A stretch of DNA of 64,000 bases from Halalkalibacter alkalisediminis (GCF_028610705.1 NZ_JAQQWT010000001.1:434001-498000); one strand, 5' to 3'; counted from the stretch's first letter, positions 1-9,470 are shown. Translations and numbers: made by a program. Notes: a model not told the origin generated them from the sequence alone.

Positions 1-1238
1 ACAAATCTGGAAAATCAGCTTCTCATGGAGCTCCACTTGGAAAAGATGAAGTGGTCTTAACGAAGTCGGCTTATAAATGGGAACATGAAGAAGAATTTCA
101 TGTACCACAAGAAGTAAGCGAGTTTTTTGCTGCTCTTAAAGCTGAGGGTGAGAAAAAGGAACAACAATGGAATCAACTTTTTGGTTCATATAAAGAAGCG
201 TATCCTGAATTAGCTGGCCAGTTTGAGCGAGCAATGAGTGGGGAATTACCTGAAGGTTGGGATCGTGGAGCACCTGTATATGAGCCAGGCTCAAATGTAG
301 CAACTCGTTCATCTTCTGGAGAAGTGTTAAATGTTTTTGGAAAAACAGTACCGGAGCTTTTCGGGGGATCAGCTGATCTTGCGGGGTCAAATAAGACTTA
401 CATGAAAGATTTAGGAGATTTCTCGAGAGATCATTATGAAGGTCGCAATATCTGGTTTGGTGTTCGTGAGTTTGCTATGGGTGCTGCTATAAACGGAATG
501 GCTCTTCATGGTGGGTTGAAAGTATTCGGAGCGACATTCTTTGTTTTCTCTGATTACCTACGTCCTGCTATTCGTTTAGCTGCTCTAATGAAACTACCAG
601 TTATTTATGTGTTTACACATGATAGTATTGCTGTTGGTGAAGATGGGCCTACTCATGAACCAGTAGAACAATTACCAGCATTACGTGCGATGCCAGGGTT
701 ATCGGTCATTCGACCTGGAGACAGTAATGAAACGGCTGCAGCATGGAAGGTTGCTCTAGAAAGTAAGGATACTCCAACGGCCCTTGTATTAACTCGTCAA
801 AACTTAAAAACATTAGAAGAAACGACTGAGCTTGCCTATGAAGGCGTGAAAAAAGGTGCATACATTGCATCTAAATCCAATGGAAACACGGATGCACTAC
901 TTCTAGCTTCAGGATCTGAGATACCATTAGCTATAGAAGCTCAATCAGCGCTTGAGAAGGAAGGCATTTTTGCAGATGTAATTAGTATGCCGAGTTGGGA
1001 TCGCTTTGAACAACAGTCGAAAGCGTATAAAGATGAAGTAATTTCACCTAATGTCAAGGCACGTCTTGGTATCGAGATGGCTTCTTCACTAGGCTGGTCA
1101 AAGTATGTAGGAGATCACGGTGACGTATTAGCTATTGATCAATTTGGCGCATCTGCTCCTGGAGAAAAGATCATGGAAGAGTATGGATTCACTGTAGAGA
1201 ATGTTGTAGCAAAAGTGAAAGTCCTACTACAAAAATAA
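1..1238 (+). CDS. tkt: Transketolase, C-terminal part (5' end outside window)
   Basis: Thiamine-diphosphate enzyme of the non-oxidative pentose phosphate pathway that moves two-carbon units between sugar phosphates in the cytoplasm. The frame is open from base 3, so this is the last ~411 of about 665 residues. Visible are the pyrimidine-binding domain with the REFAMG segment carrying the catalytic Glu, the HDSIAVGEDGPTHEP segment, and the C-terminal domain. An apparent GTG start at base 51 is internal to the gene. A strong hairpin terminator follows. The neighbours sirA and yneF match the order around tkt in Bacillus subtilis. Confidence 0.97.
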   Translation, partial: KSGKSASHGAPLGKDEVVLTKSAYKWEHEEEFHVPQEVSEFFAALKAEGEKKEQQWNQLFGSYKEAYPELAGQFERAMSGELPEGWDRGAPVYEPGSNVATRSSSGEVLNVFGKTVPELFGGSADLAGSNKTYMKDLGDFSRDHYEGRNIWFGVREFAMGAAINGMALHGGLKVFGATFFVFSDYLRPAIRLAALMKLPVIYVFTHDSIAVGEDGPTHEPVEQLPALRAMPGLSVIRPGDSNETAAAWKVALESKDTPTALVLTRQNLKTLEETTELAYEGVKKGAYIASKSNGNTDALLLASGSEIPLAIEAQSALEKEGIFADVISMPSWDRFEQQSKAYKDEVISPNVKARLGIEMASSLGWSKYVGDHGDVLAIDQFGASAPGEKIMEEYGFTVENVVAKVKVLLQK

Positions 1239-1243
1239 AGCTA

Positions 1244-1276
1244 AAAAGAACTGACTCATGAGTCAGTTCTTTTTTA
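1244..1276 (+). terminator. Rho-independent terminator of tkt
   Basis: A 12-13 bp inverted repeat (AAGAACTGACTC / GAGTCAGTTCTT) is followed by a T-run directly after the transketolase stop codon. Confidence 0.93.
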
Positions 1277-1433
1277 AAAACTGGGCTATATTTTTTCTAA
1301 CCTCGGATCTAAATTCTTTAATAAGGAAAGCTTAGTCTAGTATCTATAATTAATATAGTCTATTTTTTATCTTCATGCTCTATATTGATGCCTTATTTCA
1401 AATTATCCCGATTTACTTCTACGTTTTTAGTCA

Positions 1434-1441
1434 TTCGACAA
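1434..1441 (-). promoter_or_regulatory. Spo0A box (0A box) upstream of sirA
   Basis: TTCGACAA on the plus strand is a perfect TTGTCGAA 0A box on the minus strand, about 90 bp before the sirA start. In B. subtilis sirA is known to be switched on by phosphorylated Spo0A, so the site fits the gene. Function here is inferred. Confidence 0.65.
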
Positions 1442-1529
1442 AACTAGTGGGATTCTTCTCCGATTTAAGACAATCATTTTAATACACTTTTCGTATACTT
1501 AGAGAAAATAAAAATACGAGAGGGTGTCC

Positions 1530-1988
1530 ATGATGAGACATTACGAGTTATATATTGTTGAAGAAGATGTTGCTCGTCAATACTACGGACAAGAATCCAA
1601 GTTATTTTATTTATTCTTAGAACATGAAAAAGTAAGAGGGTCGCAAAAAGAAATTTTACGGAAACAAATCGAATATATTACGAAACCCATTCCGTCGCTT
1701 TTATTACAACAAAAATTAAAACAAGATTTAACCAAAATAGATGGGTACCGTAAGAAAAAAAATAATCATGTAATTGAGATTGCAGAACGAGACTCTAAAG
1801 CAGAGCTAGTTATTGGAGCGGATGCACTCTATTTAACGGCCAAAGGAACATATGAAGTTGAAACGTTGTTTTTTGAAATCTTAAGGAAAGTTGAACCCTC
1901 ATTCTTTGCTTTTTCAATAGATGATCACCGATTTGGTTGGTTAAAACCCTTGAAACAAGAAGATTTTTTACGAATGAATCAAGTTTAA
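1530..1988 (+). CDS. sirA: Sporulation inhibitor of replication SirA (YneE)
   Basis: SirA binds domain I of the initiator DnaA and blocks new rounds of chromosome replication in cells entering sporulation. The ~152-residue protein starts MMRHYELYIVEED and resembles B. subtilis SirA in length, N-terminus and position between tkt and yneF. ATG at 1530 or 1533 is preferred over GTG at 1524, because the ribosome binding site GAGAGGG ends at 1524 and would overlap that GTG. A 0A box lies upstream. Identification rests on remembered family similarity and synteny, without an alignment. Confidence 0.85.
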   Translation: MMRHYELYIVEEDVARQYYGQESKLFYLFLEHEKVRGSQKEILRKQIEYITKPIPSLLLQQKLKQDLTKIDGYRKKKNNHVIEIAERDSKAELVIGADALYLTAKGTYEVETLFFEILRKVEPSFFAFSIDDHRFGWLKPLKQEDFLRMNQV

Positions 1989-2113
1989 ATCAGATTAGAA
2001 TGATATTTTTCTGAAGTGCTTTTAAAACCCTTGTCATTAAGATATAATAGATAAGGTTGATTCGGGTTTAAACTCGAACTGGTTTAGATAGCACGAAGGA
2101 GGACGTTGGACTT

Positions 2114-2329
2114 ATGTGGATTCATATTCTTGGGTATACACTAGCTGTTGCAGCTGGTATTGCGATTGGCTTCTTTATAGCACGTAAGACGATGATGTCT
2201 TATTTGAAAAAGAACCCGCCATTTAATGAACAAATGCTTCGCGTCATGATGATGCAAATGGGTCAAAACCCATCACAGAAGAAAATTAATCAAATGATGA
2301 AAGCTATGCAGAAACAACAATCTAAATAG
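2114..2329 (+). CDS. yneF: YneF family protein (UPF0154), small membrane protein
   Basis: A 71-residue protein with one N-terminal membrane segment (residues ~4-24, [18 protein letters not shown]) and a basic, Met-rich cytoplasmic tail with the [18 protein letters not shown] segment typical of UPF0154. A good AAGGAGG site precedes ATG 2114. It follows sirA as in B. subtilis. The function of the family is unknown. Confidence 0.92.
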   Translation: MWIHILGYTLAVAAGIAIGFFIARKTMMSYLKKNPPFNEQMLRVMMMQMGQNPSQKKINQMMKAMQKQQSK

Positions 2330-2343
2330 TTTGGATGGACAAG

Positions 2344-2366
2344 CACCTCAAATATGAGGTGTTTTT
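2344..2366 (+). terminator. Terminator after yneF
   Basis: Stem CACCTCA / TGAGGTG with loop AATA, followed by TTTTT. Confidence 0.88.
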
Positions 2367-2403
2367 CTGCTTTAAATAAAAGAAATTATAAGGGGATTAT
2401 AAT

Positions 2404-3456
2404 GTGACCGTTCAAGTGAAACAGATATCTATAGAGGAATTACACTATGAAGAAGATTTGTACATTGACGTGCGTTCACCTGCTGAATTTGCTGAGTATT
2501 GCCTACCGAATGCTATTAATATTCCATTGTTTACAAACGACGAGAGAGCAAGAGTAGGAACAACATACAAACAAAAAAGTCAGGATGAAGCCATTGAATT
2601 AGGATTATCGTTATATGTTCCGAAAATCGAAACTTTTTATAAAAGTTTAAAGGGTTTACAAGAAGAAATGCCGAATAGACGTATGGTTGTCTATTGTTGG
2701 CGCGGGGGAATGCGTAGTAAAACGGTGGCTGGCACTGTTGGACTACTTGGTGTGAAGTGTTACCAATTAACAGGTGGGATCCGTGCATTTAGAAAAATTG
2801 TACAAGTAGGGTTAGAAAAAGAAGCTGAAAGAAAACGAAAGTATTTAATTGTAGCTGGTCATACAGGATCAAGAAAAACGGAAATCCTTCAGGTTTTACA
2901 AAATAGAGGTTATCCTGTTATTGATTTAGAGCAATTAGCAGGTCACAGGGGGTCTGTGTTTGGTCATATAGGTGTAAATCCAAACAGCCAAAAACAATTT
3001 GAGTACTTATTAATGAAACGATTAGAGGAAATCGGAAATTCACCTTATATTATTATTGAAGGTGAAAGCAAAAGACTTGGACGTGTTGTGATTCCTGATT
3101 TCATACTAAAAGGAAAAGAAAACGGAAAGAGAGTTGAACTCGTTTATCCATTTTGGGCGAGGGTTGAACATATCTATCAAACGTATCAGCCACAAAATTA
3201 TAAAGAAAAAATACAAGAAGCAATCGGAAAAATTAGTAAGTATCTAACTCATAGTCTTAAAAACGAAATAATCATTCTTCAGAACCAAGGTGAATACAAA
3301 CAGTTATTTGCAAAGCTTTTGGAAGAATATTATGACCCAAGATATGCGTATACGTTTGATACTTATCAATCACAAGCATCTATAATAGAATTTGATGAAT
3401 TAGATGATGGTGTTGAAAAATTAATTTCTTTCATTGAAGAGTCCGTTTCAAGGTAG
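2404..3456 (+). CDS. mnmH: tRNA 2-selenouridine synthase MnmH (SelU/YbbB), altered P-loop
   Basis: MnmH converts 2-thiouridine at tRNA wobble position 34 to selenouridine (via a geranylated intermediate) using selenophosphate. The 350-residue protein has an N-terminal rhodanese domain (YIDVRSPAEF at ~20-30; catalytic Cys in VYCWRGGMRS at ~97) and a C-terminal P-loop domain. The Walker A reads GHTGSRKT: the last Gly of GxxxxGKT is Arg157 (AGA codon, one base from GGA). That should hinder nucleotide binding, so the protein may be impaired. The start is GTG 2404; the ATG at 2402 is out of frame and stops at once. No selD is visible in the window. Confidence 0.9.
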   Translation: MTVQVKQISIEELHYEEDLYIDVRSPAEFAEYCLPNAINIPLFTNDERARVGTTYKQKSQDEAIELGLSLYVPKIETFYKSLKGLQEEMPNRRMVVYCWRGGMRSKTVAGTVGLLGVKCYQLTGGIRAFRKIVQVGLEKEAERKRKYLIVAGHTGSRKTEILQVLQNRGYPVIDLEQLAGHRGSVFGHIGVNPNSQKQFEYLLMKRLEEIGNSPYIIIEGESKRLGRVVIPDFILKGKENGKRVELVYPFWARVEHIYQTYQPQNYKEKIQEAIGKISKYLTHSLKNEIIILQNQGEYKQLFAKLLEEYYDPRYAYTFDTYQSQASIIEFDELDDGVEKLISFIEESVSR

Positions 3457-3501
3457 AAGATTAATAGAAATTGCTGTCTTAAGAAGGGTGTTATCTAGAG
3501 C

Positions 3502-5265
3502 GTGAAAGTATTTAAAGATCTATGGTGGTTTTTTAAACAAGAAAAAATGGCTTATGGGTTAGGGGTTGTTATTTTAGCTTTTGTTTCGTTCTTTACACTA
3601 GTCCCTCCGTTAATTGTAGGGGTTATTGTCGACCATATCGTTGAAGAAACATTAACTAGAAACCTTCTTCTCATGTGGGTGGGAGTTTTATTAGTGATTG
3701 GTTTATTAACATACGGCCTTAGATATGTTTGGCGAATTATGATTTTTGGAGCTTCTATTCGATTAGCACGTTTATTACGAAATCAATTATACGAACACTT
3801 TACGAATATGTCTCATCGTTTTTATCAGCGTCATCGAACGGGTGATCTGATGGCGCATGCGACTAATGATATTCGTGCCGTCCAAATGACCGCAGGGCAA
3901 GGGGTTTTAACTTTGGTCGACTCTCTAACAATGGGAGGATTTGTTATTATTACGATGGCTGCTACGATAAGTTGGCAGCTCACTTTAATTTGTTTAATTC
4001 CCATGCCTTTTATGGCCTACCTGACAAGTTACTATGGGACTCTACTACACAAACGTTTTCACCATGCACAATCTGCCTTCTCAGAGTTGAATAACAATGT
4101 TCAAGAAAGCGTAACGGGAGTCAGAGTAGCGAAAACGTTCGGTCAAGAACAGGATGAAGTTGAACGATTTAAAACAAAGTCAAAAGAGGTTGTTGATAAA
4201 AACGTGGCAGTTGCTAAAATTGATGCTTTGTTTGATCCAACGATCTCTTTAATTGTTGGAATATCTTATTTCTTAGCGGTTGTATTTGGAGCTAGATTCG
4301 TCATTACTGGTGATTTAACCTTAGGGCAATTAACTAGCTTCACTTTATATTTGGGCTTACTTATTTGGCCGATGCTTGCGTTTGGATGGTTATTTAACAT
4401 TGTGGAAAGAGGACGAGCTTCATATGATCGAATATATTCTTTGCTATCGGTGAAACAAGACATTACTGATGAGAAAGCATCGAGTGAGCAGCAAGTAACA
4501 GGTAATCTTCAAGTAACCATTCATCAGTTTTCGTACCCGGGAAGTGAAGAACGAGCACTCTTAAACATTGATTTCAAACTAGAAGAAGGAAAAACCCTTG
4601 GCATTGTTGGGAAGACAGGGAGTGGAAAATCAACGTTAATCCGATTGTTACAACGAGAATATGACATAGAGGATGGTTCGATTTCTATTGGAGAGCGAAC
4701 ATTACAGCAGTACCGTCTGGATGATTTGAAAGCGACTTTTGGTCATGTGCCGCAAGACCACTTTCTTTTTTCTGCGACTATTGCTGATAATGTTGCGTTC
4801 GCTAAGCCTTCAGCAACAATCAGTGAAATAATAGCGAGTTGTAAGCTGGCTAGTATTCATGAGGATATCCTTTCATTTAAGGATGGTTATGAGACGGTAG
4901 TTGGCGAGAGAGGTGTTACGTTATCAGGAGGGCAAAAGCAAAGAATTTCCATTGCTAGAGCGATTCTTCCTGAACCGAATGTACTCATACTAGATGACTC
5001 ACTCTCAGCTGTAGATGCAAAAACAGAAGAGAGAATTTTACATTCTTTACGAAAGAACAGAGCAGGAAAAACAACGATCATTACAGCTCATCGCTTAAGT
5101 GCCATTAAACATGCAGATTTAATCCTTGTATTAGATAAAGGAGAAATCATCCAGCAGGGAACACATGAGGAGTTAATGAAAGAGCGTGGCTGGTATCGGA
5201 AAATGTATGAGCACCAACAACTAGAAGAGCTTGTTGAACAAGGAGGTCAGCAAGATGAAGCATAA
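3502..5265 (+). CDS. ABC exporter half-transporter, degenerate-site subunit (YknU/BmrC-like)
   Basis: A 587-residue type I ABC half-exporter: six membrane segments in residues ~1-310, then a nucleotide-binding domain with Walker A GKTGSGKS, signature LSGGQKQ and Walker B VLILDDSLSAVD. The residue after the Walker B Asp is Asp rather than the catalytic Glu, marking the degenerate ATP site of a heterodimer. It starts with GTG 3502 and overlaps the next gene, its partner, by 11 bp. The substrate is unknown; lengths resemble YknU/YknV or the BmrC class. A second, similar pair lies at 25158-28940. Confidence 0.9.
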   Translation: MKVFKDLWWFFKQEKMAYGLGVVILAFVSFFTLVPPLIVGVIVDHIVEETLTRNLLLMWVGVLLVIGLLTYGLRYVWRIMIFGASIRLARLLRNQLYEHFTNMSHRFYQRHRTGDLMAHATNDIRAVQMTAGQGVLTLVDSLTMGGFVIITMAATISWQLTLICLIPMPFMAYLTSYYGTLLHKRFHHAQSAFSELNNNVQESVTGVRVAKTFGQEQDEVERFKTKSKEVVDKNVAVAKIDALFDPTISLIVGISYFLAVVFGARFVITGDLTLGQLTSFTLYLGLLIWPMLAFGWLFNIVERGRASYDRIYSLLSVKQDITDEKASSEQQVTGNLQVTIHQFSYPGSEERALLNIDFKLEEGKTLGIVGKTGSGKSTLIRLLQREYDIEDGSISIGERTLQQYRLDDLKATFGHVPQDHFLFSATIADNVAFAKPSATISEIIASCKLASIHEDILSFKDGYETVVGERGVTLSGGQKQRISIARAILPEPNVLILDDSLSAVDAKTEERILHSLRKNRAGKTTIITAHRLSAIKHADLILVLDKGEIIQQGTHEELMKERGWYRKMYEHQQLEELVEQGGQQDEA

Positions 5266-7042
5266 GGATCAAATTTTAACGAGTAAGGAGCAGCGTGCGA
5301 TTTTATGGCGCTTACTTGGCTATGCGAAAAACCATAAAAAATCATTGCTCCTAGCTTTTGTCTTGCTCTTACTCGCAACAGCTGCTGAACTCATTGGACC
5401 GATTTTGGTGAAAATTTTTATTGATGATTACTTAACACCAGGGGAATTTCCATTTGAGCCCTTGCTTTGGTTAGGGATTCTATATGTCGTTCTACACATT
5501 TCTTCTGTTTTTATTAATTATTTTCAGGCATTTATGTTTCAAACGATCTCGTTAAAAATTGTTCAAGAGTTGCGTGTTGATGTTTTCTCGAATGTTGAGA
5601 GACAGGGGCTGAAATTTTTTGATAAAACGCCAGCAGGGGCTCTCATTTCAAGAATTACAAATGATACAGAATCAATCAAAGAATTTTATTTAACGGTTCT
5701 TGCTAATTTTGTACAGAACATTTTGTTTTTAATAGGTATATTTATTGCGATGTTCTACTTAAACCCAACACTTGCTCTTTTTTGTATGATTCTTTTACCG
5801 ATTATTTTTGGTCTTATGCAACTCTATCGCCGTATAAGCTCACGTTTGTATGCGGATATGAGTGAAAAGTTAAGTTTATTAAATGCTAAAATGAATGAGA
5901 CGATTCAAGGGATGGCAATCGTTCAGATGTTCCGTCAAGAGCGTAGGCTTAGAAAAGAGTTTAGTGATGTTAATGAGGAGCACTTTCAAGCTGGTATAAA
6001 AACAATGAAATTAGACGGTCTCTTGCTGAGACCAGCAGTTGATTTAATTTCCATCTTGGCGCTTATTTTGATCTTGAGCTTTTTTGGGGTGACGTCTTTT
6101 GTTAGCCCTGTTGAAATAGGGGTATTATATGCATTTGTAAACTATTTGGATCGTTTTTTTGAACCGGTTAATCAAATGATGATGCGATTGTCTTTATTTC
6201 AACAAGCCATTGTCTCTGGTGGGCGTGTGTTCAAGCTCATGGATCATAAAGAATTTGCTCCCGTTCAAACAGGTACTACTTCTCCTTTGATTGAAAAAGG
6301 TAATATTGAATTTAGAAATGTATCATTTTCTTATGATGGGGAAACAGATGTGTTGAAGAACATTTCCTTTACTGTTAAAAAGGGTGAAACAGTTGCTTTA
6401 GTTGGCCATACCGGAAGTGGAAAAAGCTCAATTATCAATGTCTTAATGAGATTTTACCCATTAGAACGAGGAGAAATTTTGATTGACGGACATCCACTAA
6501 GCCAATTTGCAAATACTGAGCTAAGGGAAAATGTAGGTCTCGTTCTTCAAGATCCATTTTTATATACAGGAACGATAACAAGCAACATTAGGTTGTATAG
6601 AGATCAGTTATTCGACAGTGAAGTTAAGGCGGCAGCTGAATTTGTAAGGGCCAATGAATTTATTGAACGATTGCCTGGTGCGTACGAGGCTGAGGTGACA
6701 GAGCGGGGCTCTACGTTATCCAGTGGCCAAAGACAACTTTTATCGTTTGCTAGGACCATTGCAACCAATCCTAAAATCTTAATCTTAGATGAAGCAACAG
6801 CCAATGTCGATACAGAAACGGAAGAGGCTATTCAAGATGCACTGAAACGAATGCAAAAAGGACGAACGACGATTGCCATTGCGCACAGACTATCAACCAT
6901 TAAAGAGGCTGATCAAATTATCGTGCTTCACAAGGGAGAAATTGTAGAGCGAGGGAATCATCAAGAGTTACTTCAGCAAAAAGGTCTCTACCATAAGATG
7001 TACTTGTTACAAAAAGGATCAGAATTAGAGCATACTAAATAA
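5255..7042 (+). CDS. ABC exporter half-transporter, catalytic subunit (YknV/BmrD-like)
   Basis: A 595-residue ABC half-exporter, partner of the upstream gene. Six membrane segments (~30-310) precede a nucleotide-binding domain with Walker A GHTGSGKS, signature LSSGQRQ and Walker B ILILDEATANVD, which keeps the catalytic Glu. ATG 5255 follows AAGGAGG within the end of the upstream gene, so the two are translationally coupled. It lacks the ~80-residue external insertion present in the BmrD homologue at 26907. Probably exports hydrophobic compounds; the substrate cannot be read from sequence. Confidence 0.9.
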   Translation: MKHKDQILTSKEQRAILWRLLGYAKNHKKSLLLAFVLLLLATAAELIGPILVKIFIDDYLTPGEFPFEPLLWLGILYVVLHISSVFINYFQAFMFQTISLKIVQELRVDVFSNVERQGLKFFDKTPAGALISRITNDTESIKEFYLTVLANFVQNILFLIGIFIAMFYLNPTLALFCMILLPIIFGLMQLYRRISSRLYADMSEKLSLLNAKMNETIQGMAIVQMFRQERRLRKEFSDVNEEHFQAGIKTMKLDGLLLRPAVDLISILALILILSFFGVTSFVSPVEIGVLYAFVNYLDRFFEPVNQMMMRLSLFQQAIVSGGRVFKLMDHKEFAPVQTGTTSPLIEKGNIEFRNVSFSYDGETDVLKNISFTVKKGETVALVGHTGSGKSSIINVLMRFYPLERGEILIDGHPLSQFANTELRENVGLVLQDPFLYTGTITSNIRLYRDQLFDSEVKAAAEFVRANEFIERLPGAYEAEVTERGSTLSSGQRQLLSFARTIATNPKILILDEATANVDTETEEAIQDALKRMQKGRTTIAIAHRLSTIKEADQIIVLHKGEIVERGNHQELLQQKGLYHKMYLLQKGSELEHTK

Positions 7043-7050
7043 AATAAGAA

Positions 7051-7090
7051 ACGAGAGGCATCTTCTACTGGTGAAGGTGTTTCTCTTTTT
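7051..7090 (+). terminator. Terminator after the ABC exporter pair
   Basis: Interrupted stem GAGAGGCATCTTC / GAAGGTGTTTCTC followed by TTTTT. Confidence 0.7.
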
Positions 7091-7245
7091 AAATTTGCAC
7101 AATGGATAATGAACTTAAAGAATATAAAGAAATAGACAAACTATAAAGAGAATCCTTTTGAGTTAAATGATTGAAAGAGGACAAGCTTTCATGTATCTTT
7201 AAGAGACAACTACTTCACCGCGAATAGAGGAAAGGGGTGAACAGC

Positions 7246-7752
7246 TTGGACGACATCTATGTTTGGATCACTTCGGTTGGAGCTGTGGTAATGGCATCGA
7301 TTGCTATGATCATTCGTTTACGAGCGACTAAGAAACCAGTTTCAGTTAAGAAAATTATTATACCGCCCTTTGCCATGTCAACTGGATTCTTAATGTTCTT
7401 ATATGAACCAGCTAGACCAGCTTTTCTACAAGTGATAGAAGCTGTTACGGTAGGAATGATTTTTTCTATCTTATTAATAAAGACGTCAAAGTTTGAGATC
7501 AGAGGTCAAGAAATCTATTTAAAAAGATCAAAAGCATTTGCATTTATTTTGATTGGTTTATTACTAATAAGAATTATCTTTAAGCTATTGATTGGAGATA
7601 CCATTAATGTAGAAGAACTTGCGGGGATGTTCTTTCTTTTAGCATATGGAATGATTTTACCTTGGCGGATATCAATGTTTGTAAACTACCGAAAAATCGA
7701 GAAAGATCTTGAAAAACATGTTAAAGCGAATGCCGTCTCTATGCAACCGTAA
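7246..7752 (+). CDS. ccdC: Cytochrome c biogenesis protein CcdC family (YneJ)
   Basis: Integral membrane protein of ~168 residues with 4-5 hydrophobic segments and the PPFAMSTGFLMF and LPWRISMFVNYRKI features of the CcdC/YneJ family, which is linked genetically to cytochrome c maturation. TTG 7246 is preferred because GGGGTGA lies six bases upstream; GTG 7237 is the alternative in-frame start. In B. subtilis the gene sits in the same tkt-yneK neighbourhood after ccdA and yneI, which are not present here. Confidence 0.8.
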   Translation: MDDIYVWITSVGAVVMASIAMIIRLRATKKPVSVKKIIIPPFAMSTGFLMFLYEPARPAFLQVIEAVTVGMIFSILLIKTSKFEIRGQEIYLKRSKAFAFILIGLLLIRIIFKLLIGDTINVEELAGMFFLLAYGMILPWRISMFVNYRKIEKDLEKHVKANAVSMQP

Positions 7753-7764
7753 ACTGTTTTAGGT

Positions 7765-7799
7765 AAAAGGCCATTTAGTTTAAAATGGTCTTTTTTTAG
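7765..7799 (+). terminator. Terminator after ccdC
   Basis: Stem AAAGGCCATTT / AAATGGTCTTT, then a run of T. Confidence 0.88.
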
Positions 7800-7909
7800 T
7801 GACGTGAGATTACCCTTATTTAGGGGAAATAGACGTTAAAGCGGATTCCTTCTAAAAAGTTATTGAATAAGATGTAAATAAAAGCACTAGTATGTGAGGT
7901 GGTTGTATA

Positions 7910-8452
7910 GTGGAGAACCAACAGCTTCAATTAACTGGGAGTTGGCTTGATGCTATCGGCCAGCTTCTCTCATCGATTGGTAACACAGAGCAACTTGTCG
8001 AAACAACGATTGCGAATCAAAAATTAATACTTATAGGAGAAGGAATTCAGGCATTGGGTAATGCATTACAAGCGATTGGTGAAACGAATAAATTGGATAG
8101 AATAGGCGATTGGATTGAAGCTGCAGGCGCAGCAACTTCGGGTATCGCTGTCTCGCAGCAGCTAGAAGCAGGAGAAGAAGATTTTGAGAGCATACGACTT
8201 GAAATTCTAGGGGATATGTTACAAGTGCTCGGTCCGGCTATTTCAGCAGTAAATAAAGATGACGATACTTTATTAATAGCTATTCGACTACAAATAATAG
8301 GCCCTGGACTGGAGGCGATTGGTGGAGTATATGAGTTGTCTGGATTGGAACAAAAAGGAAGGTTTCTAACGTTTATAGGAAGTTGGATTCAAACCTCTGG
8401 TGCATTCTTACAGGCAATTGTTCTAACTTATCAGGAAGAGAATCGAGAATAA
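7910..8452 (+). CDS. Repetitive hydrophobic-repeat protein (possibly DUF6944)
   Basis: A 180-residue protein of unknown function built of about six degenerate repeats of ~25-30 residues with a G-x-W/x-(I/L)-(Q/E)-A-x-G-x-x-(L/I)-x-(A/S)-(I/L)-G pattern (SWLDAIGQLLSSIG, GIQALGNALQAIG, GDWIEAAGAATSGI, LGDMLQVLGPAIS, IGPGLEAIGGVYE, GSWIQTSGAFLQAI). It is acidic and has no signal peptide. GTG 7910 is served by GAGGTGG. I recall a Bacillus family of repetitive proteins of this kind, but the family name is uncertain. Confidence 0.75.
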   Translation: MENQQLQLTGSWLDAIGQLLSSIGNTEQLVETTIANQKLILIGEGIQALGNALQAIGETNKLDRIGDWIEAAGAATSGIAVSQQLEAGEEDFESIRLEILGDMLQVLGPAISAVNKDDDTLLIAIRLQIIGPGLEAIGGVYELSGLEQKGRFLTFIGSWIQTSGAFLQAIVLTYQEENRE

Positions 8453-8490
8453 AAGCAAGAAGCGCTCTAGTGGCTTCTTGCTTTTTACTT
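8453..8490. terminator. Bidirectional terminator between convergent genes
   Basis: Stem AAGCAAGAAGC / GCTTCTTGCTT is flanked by A-run and T-run, serving the repeat protein gene and the convergent yneK-like gene. Confidence 0.9.
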
Positions 8491-8493
8491 TCT

Positions 8494-8925
8494 CTAAGAG
8501 GATTCTAACAACTTCTCATAGGGTTTCATATCAATCTGCTTTTCTCTAAGTTTCTTCTTAAGAAATTTATGATCGCGTTTAGGCGTAGCTAGAATATATC
8601 CTCGGATAATATAATCTAATGTCAATTCGCTTATCTGATCCTTTAATGCTAGTTCACCAATCTTACCAGCTATTTTCCCTTTTGCTACATCACGGAATAA
8701 CTCGGGAACTGGTTCAACTAAATCATTTAGGAGCTGACGTTGTTCATCTTTCCATAAATGTAACGTTTTCTCGATGTAATAATCCTGCCAGTCTAAAATG
8801 GACTTTCCGTCTTCTTTTGGAAACCTTTTTAGGAATTTCCGAAACATAAAATATCCACCAATAAACATAACAGTTATTAAGAAAATGGTCCATAAAACAA
8901 TAAACCACATAAACCAAGTAGGCAT
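8494..8925 (-). CDS. yneK: DUF2621 family protein (YneK)
   Basis: About 143 residues with one N-terminal membrane anchor (PTWFMWFIVLWTIFLITVMF) and a charged cytoplasmic part. Length, anchor and position near ccdC agree with B. subtilis YneK (DUF2621), whose function is unknown. The start at 8925 (ATG) is preferred over GTG 8934, since the ribosome binding site GAGGTGA overlaps the latter. Confidence 0.8.
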   Translation of the reverse strand: MPTWFMWFIVLWTIFLITVMFIGGYFMFRKFLKRFPKEDGKSILDWQDYYIEKTLHLWKDEQRQLLNDLVEPVPELFRDVAKGKIAGKIGELALKDQISELTLDYIIRGYILATPKRDHKFLKKKLREKQIDMKPYEKLLESS

Positions 8926-9050
8926 AGTCTTCACCTCAGCTTTTATTCATTCCTATCCTACCATAAAAAACAATGGCTCGCTAATAGAATAGCACATGTT
9001 TGTTCCATAAATGGAGTTGTAATGGTAAGATTATAAGCTGAGGTGATAAA

Positions 9051-9470
9051 ATGATCTATTTAATTAGTTATGCGTTTCATATGCTTGTTGCGGTCTTATT
9101 TTTTCTACTTATTCCATTTCCTTTCTTAATTAAAGGGAGTTTGTTGGACGAGCCTGGTCGATTTCAGCTTTTGTTGAAAATCTACAAACGAATCATCTGG
9201 GCTGCTCATGGGGGAGTAGTCGTCGCGGTCGTTTCAGGGATATTAATGACAACCAATTGGTTCACTGTTTGGTTTATGATCGTTACACTCATTTGGCTAG
9301 CTATAAGTGCATTTCTAGGAATGTCAGCTAAAATGGTGAGAGTAATATTAGAAAAACAAGAGTTACACCAATCAACAGAGGATGAAATTGCGAAGTTAAG
9401 ATTTTTTAGTTTTGTACTGATGATTGCCATTTTGTCGATGTTTTTAATGAAAGTTGTGATCTATTTGTAA
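9051..9470 (+). CDS. Conserved membrane protein, four membrane segments, function unknown
   Basis: A 139-residue protein with four predicted membrane helices (~5-25, 49-66, 72-94, 118-138). There is a short cytoplasmic loop before the last helix (LEKQELHQSTEDEIAKLR). ATG 9051 has the ribosome binding site GAGGTGA. It resembles small hydrophobic proteins of Bacillus without assigned role. No terminator is obvious before the ald promoter region. Confidence 0.8.
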   Translation: MIYLISYAFHMLVAVLFFLLIPFPFLIKGSLLDEPGRFQLLLKIYKRIIWAAHGGVVVAVVSGILMTTNWFTVWFMIVTLIWLAISAFLGMSAKMVRVILEKQELHQSTEDEIAKLRFFSFVLMIAILSMFLMKVVIYL

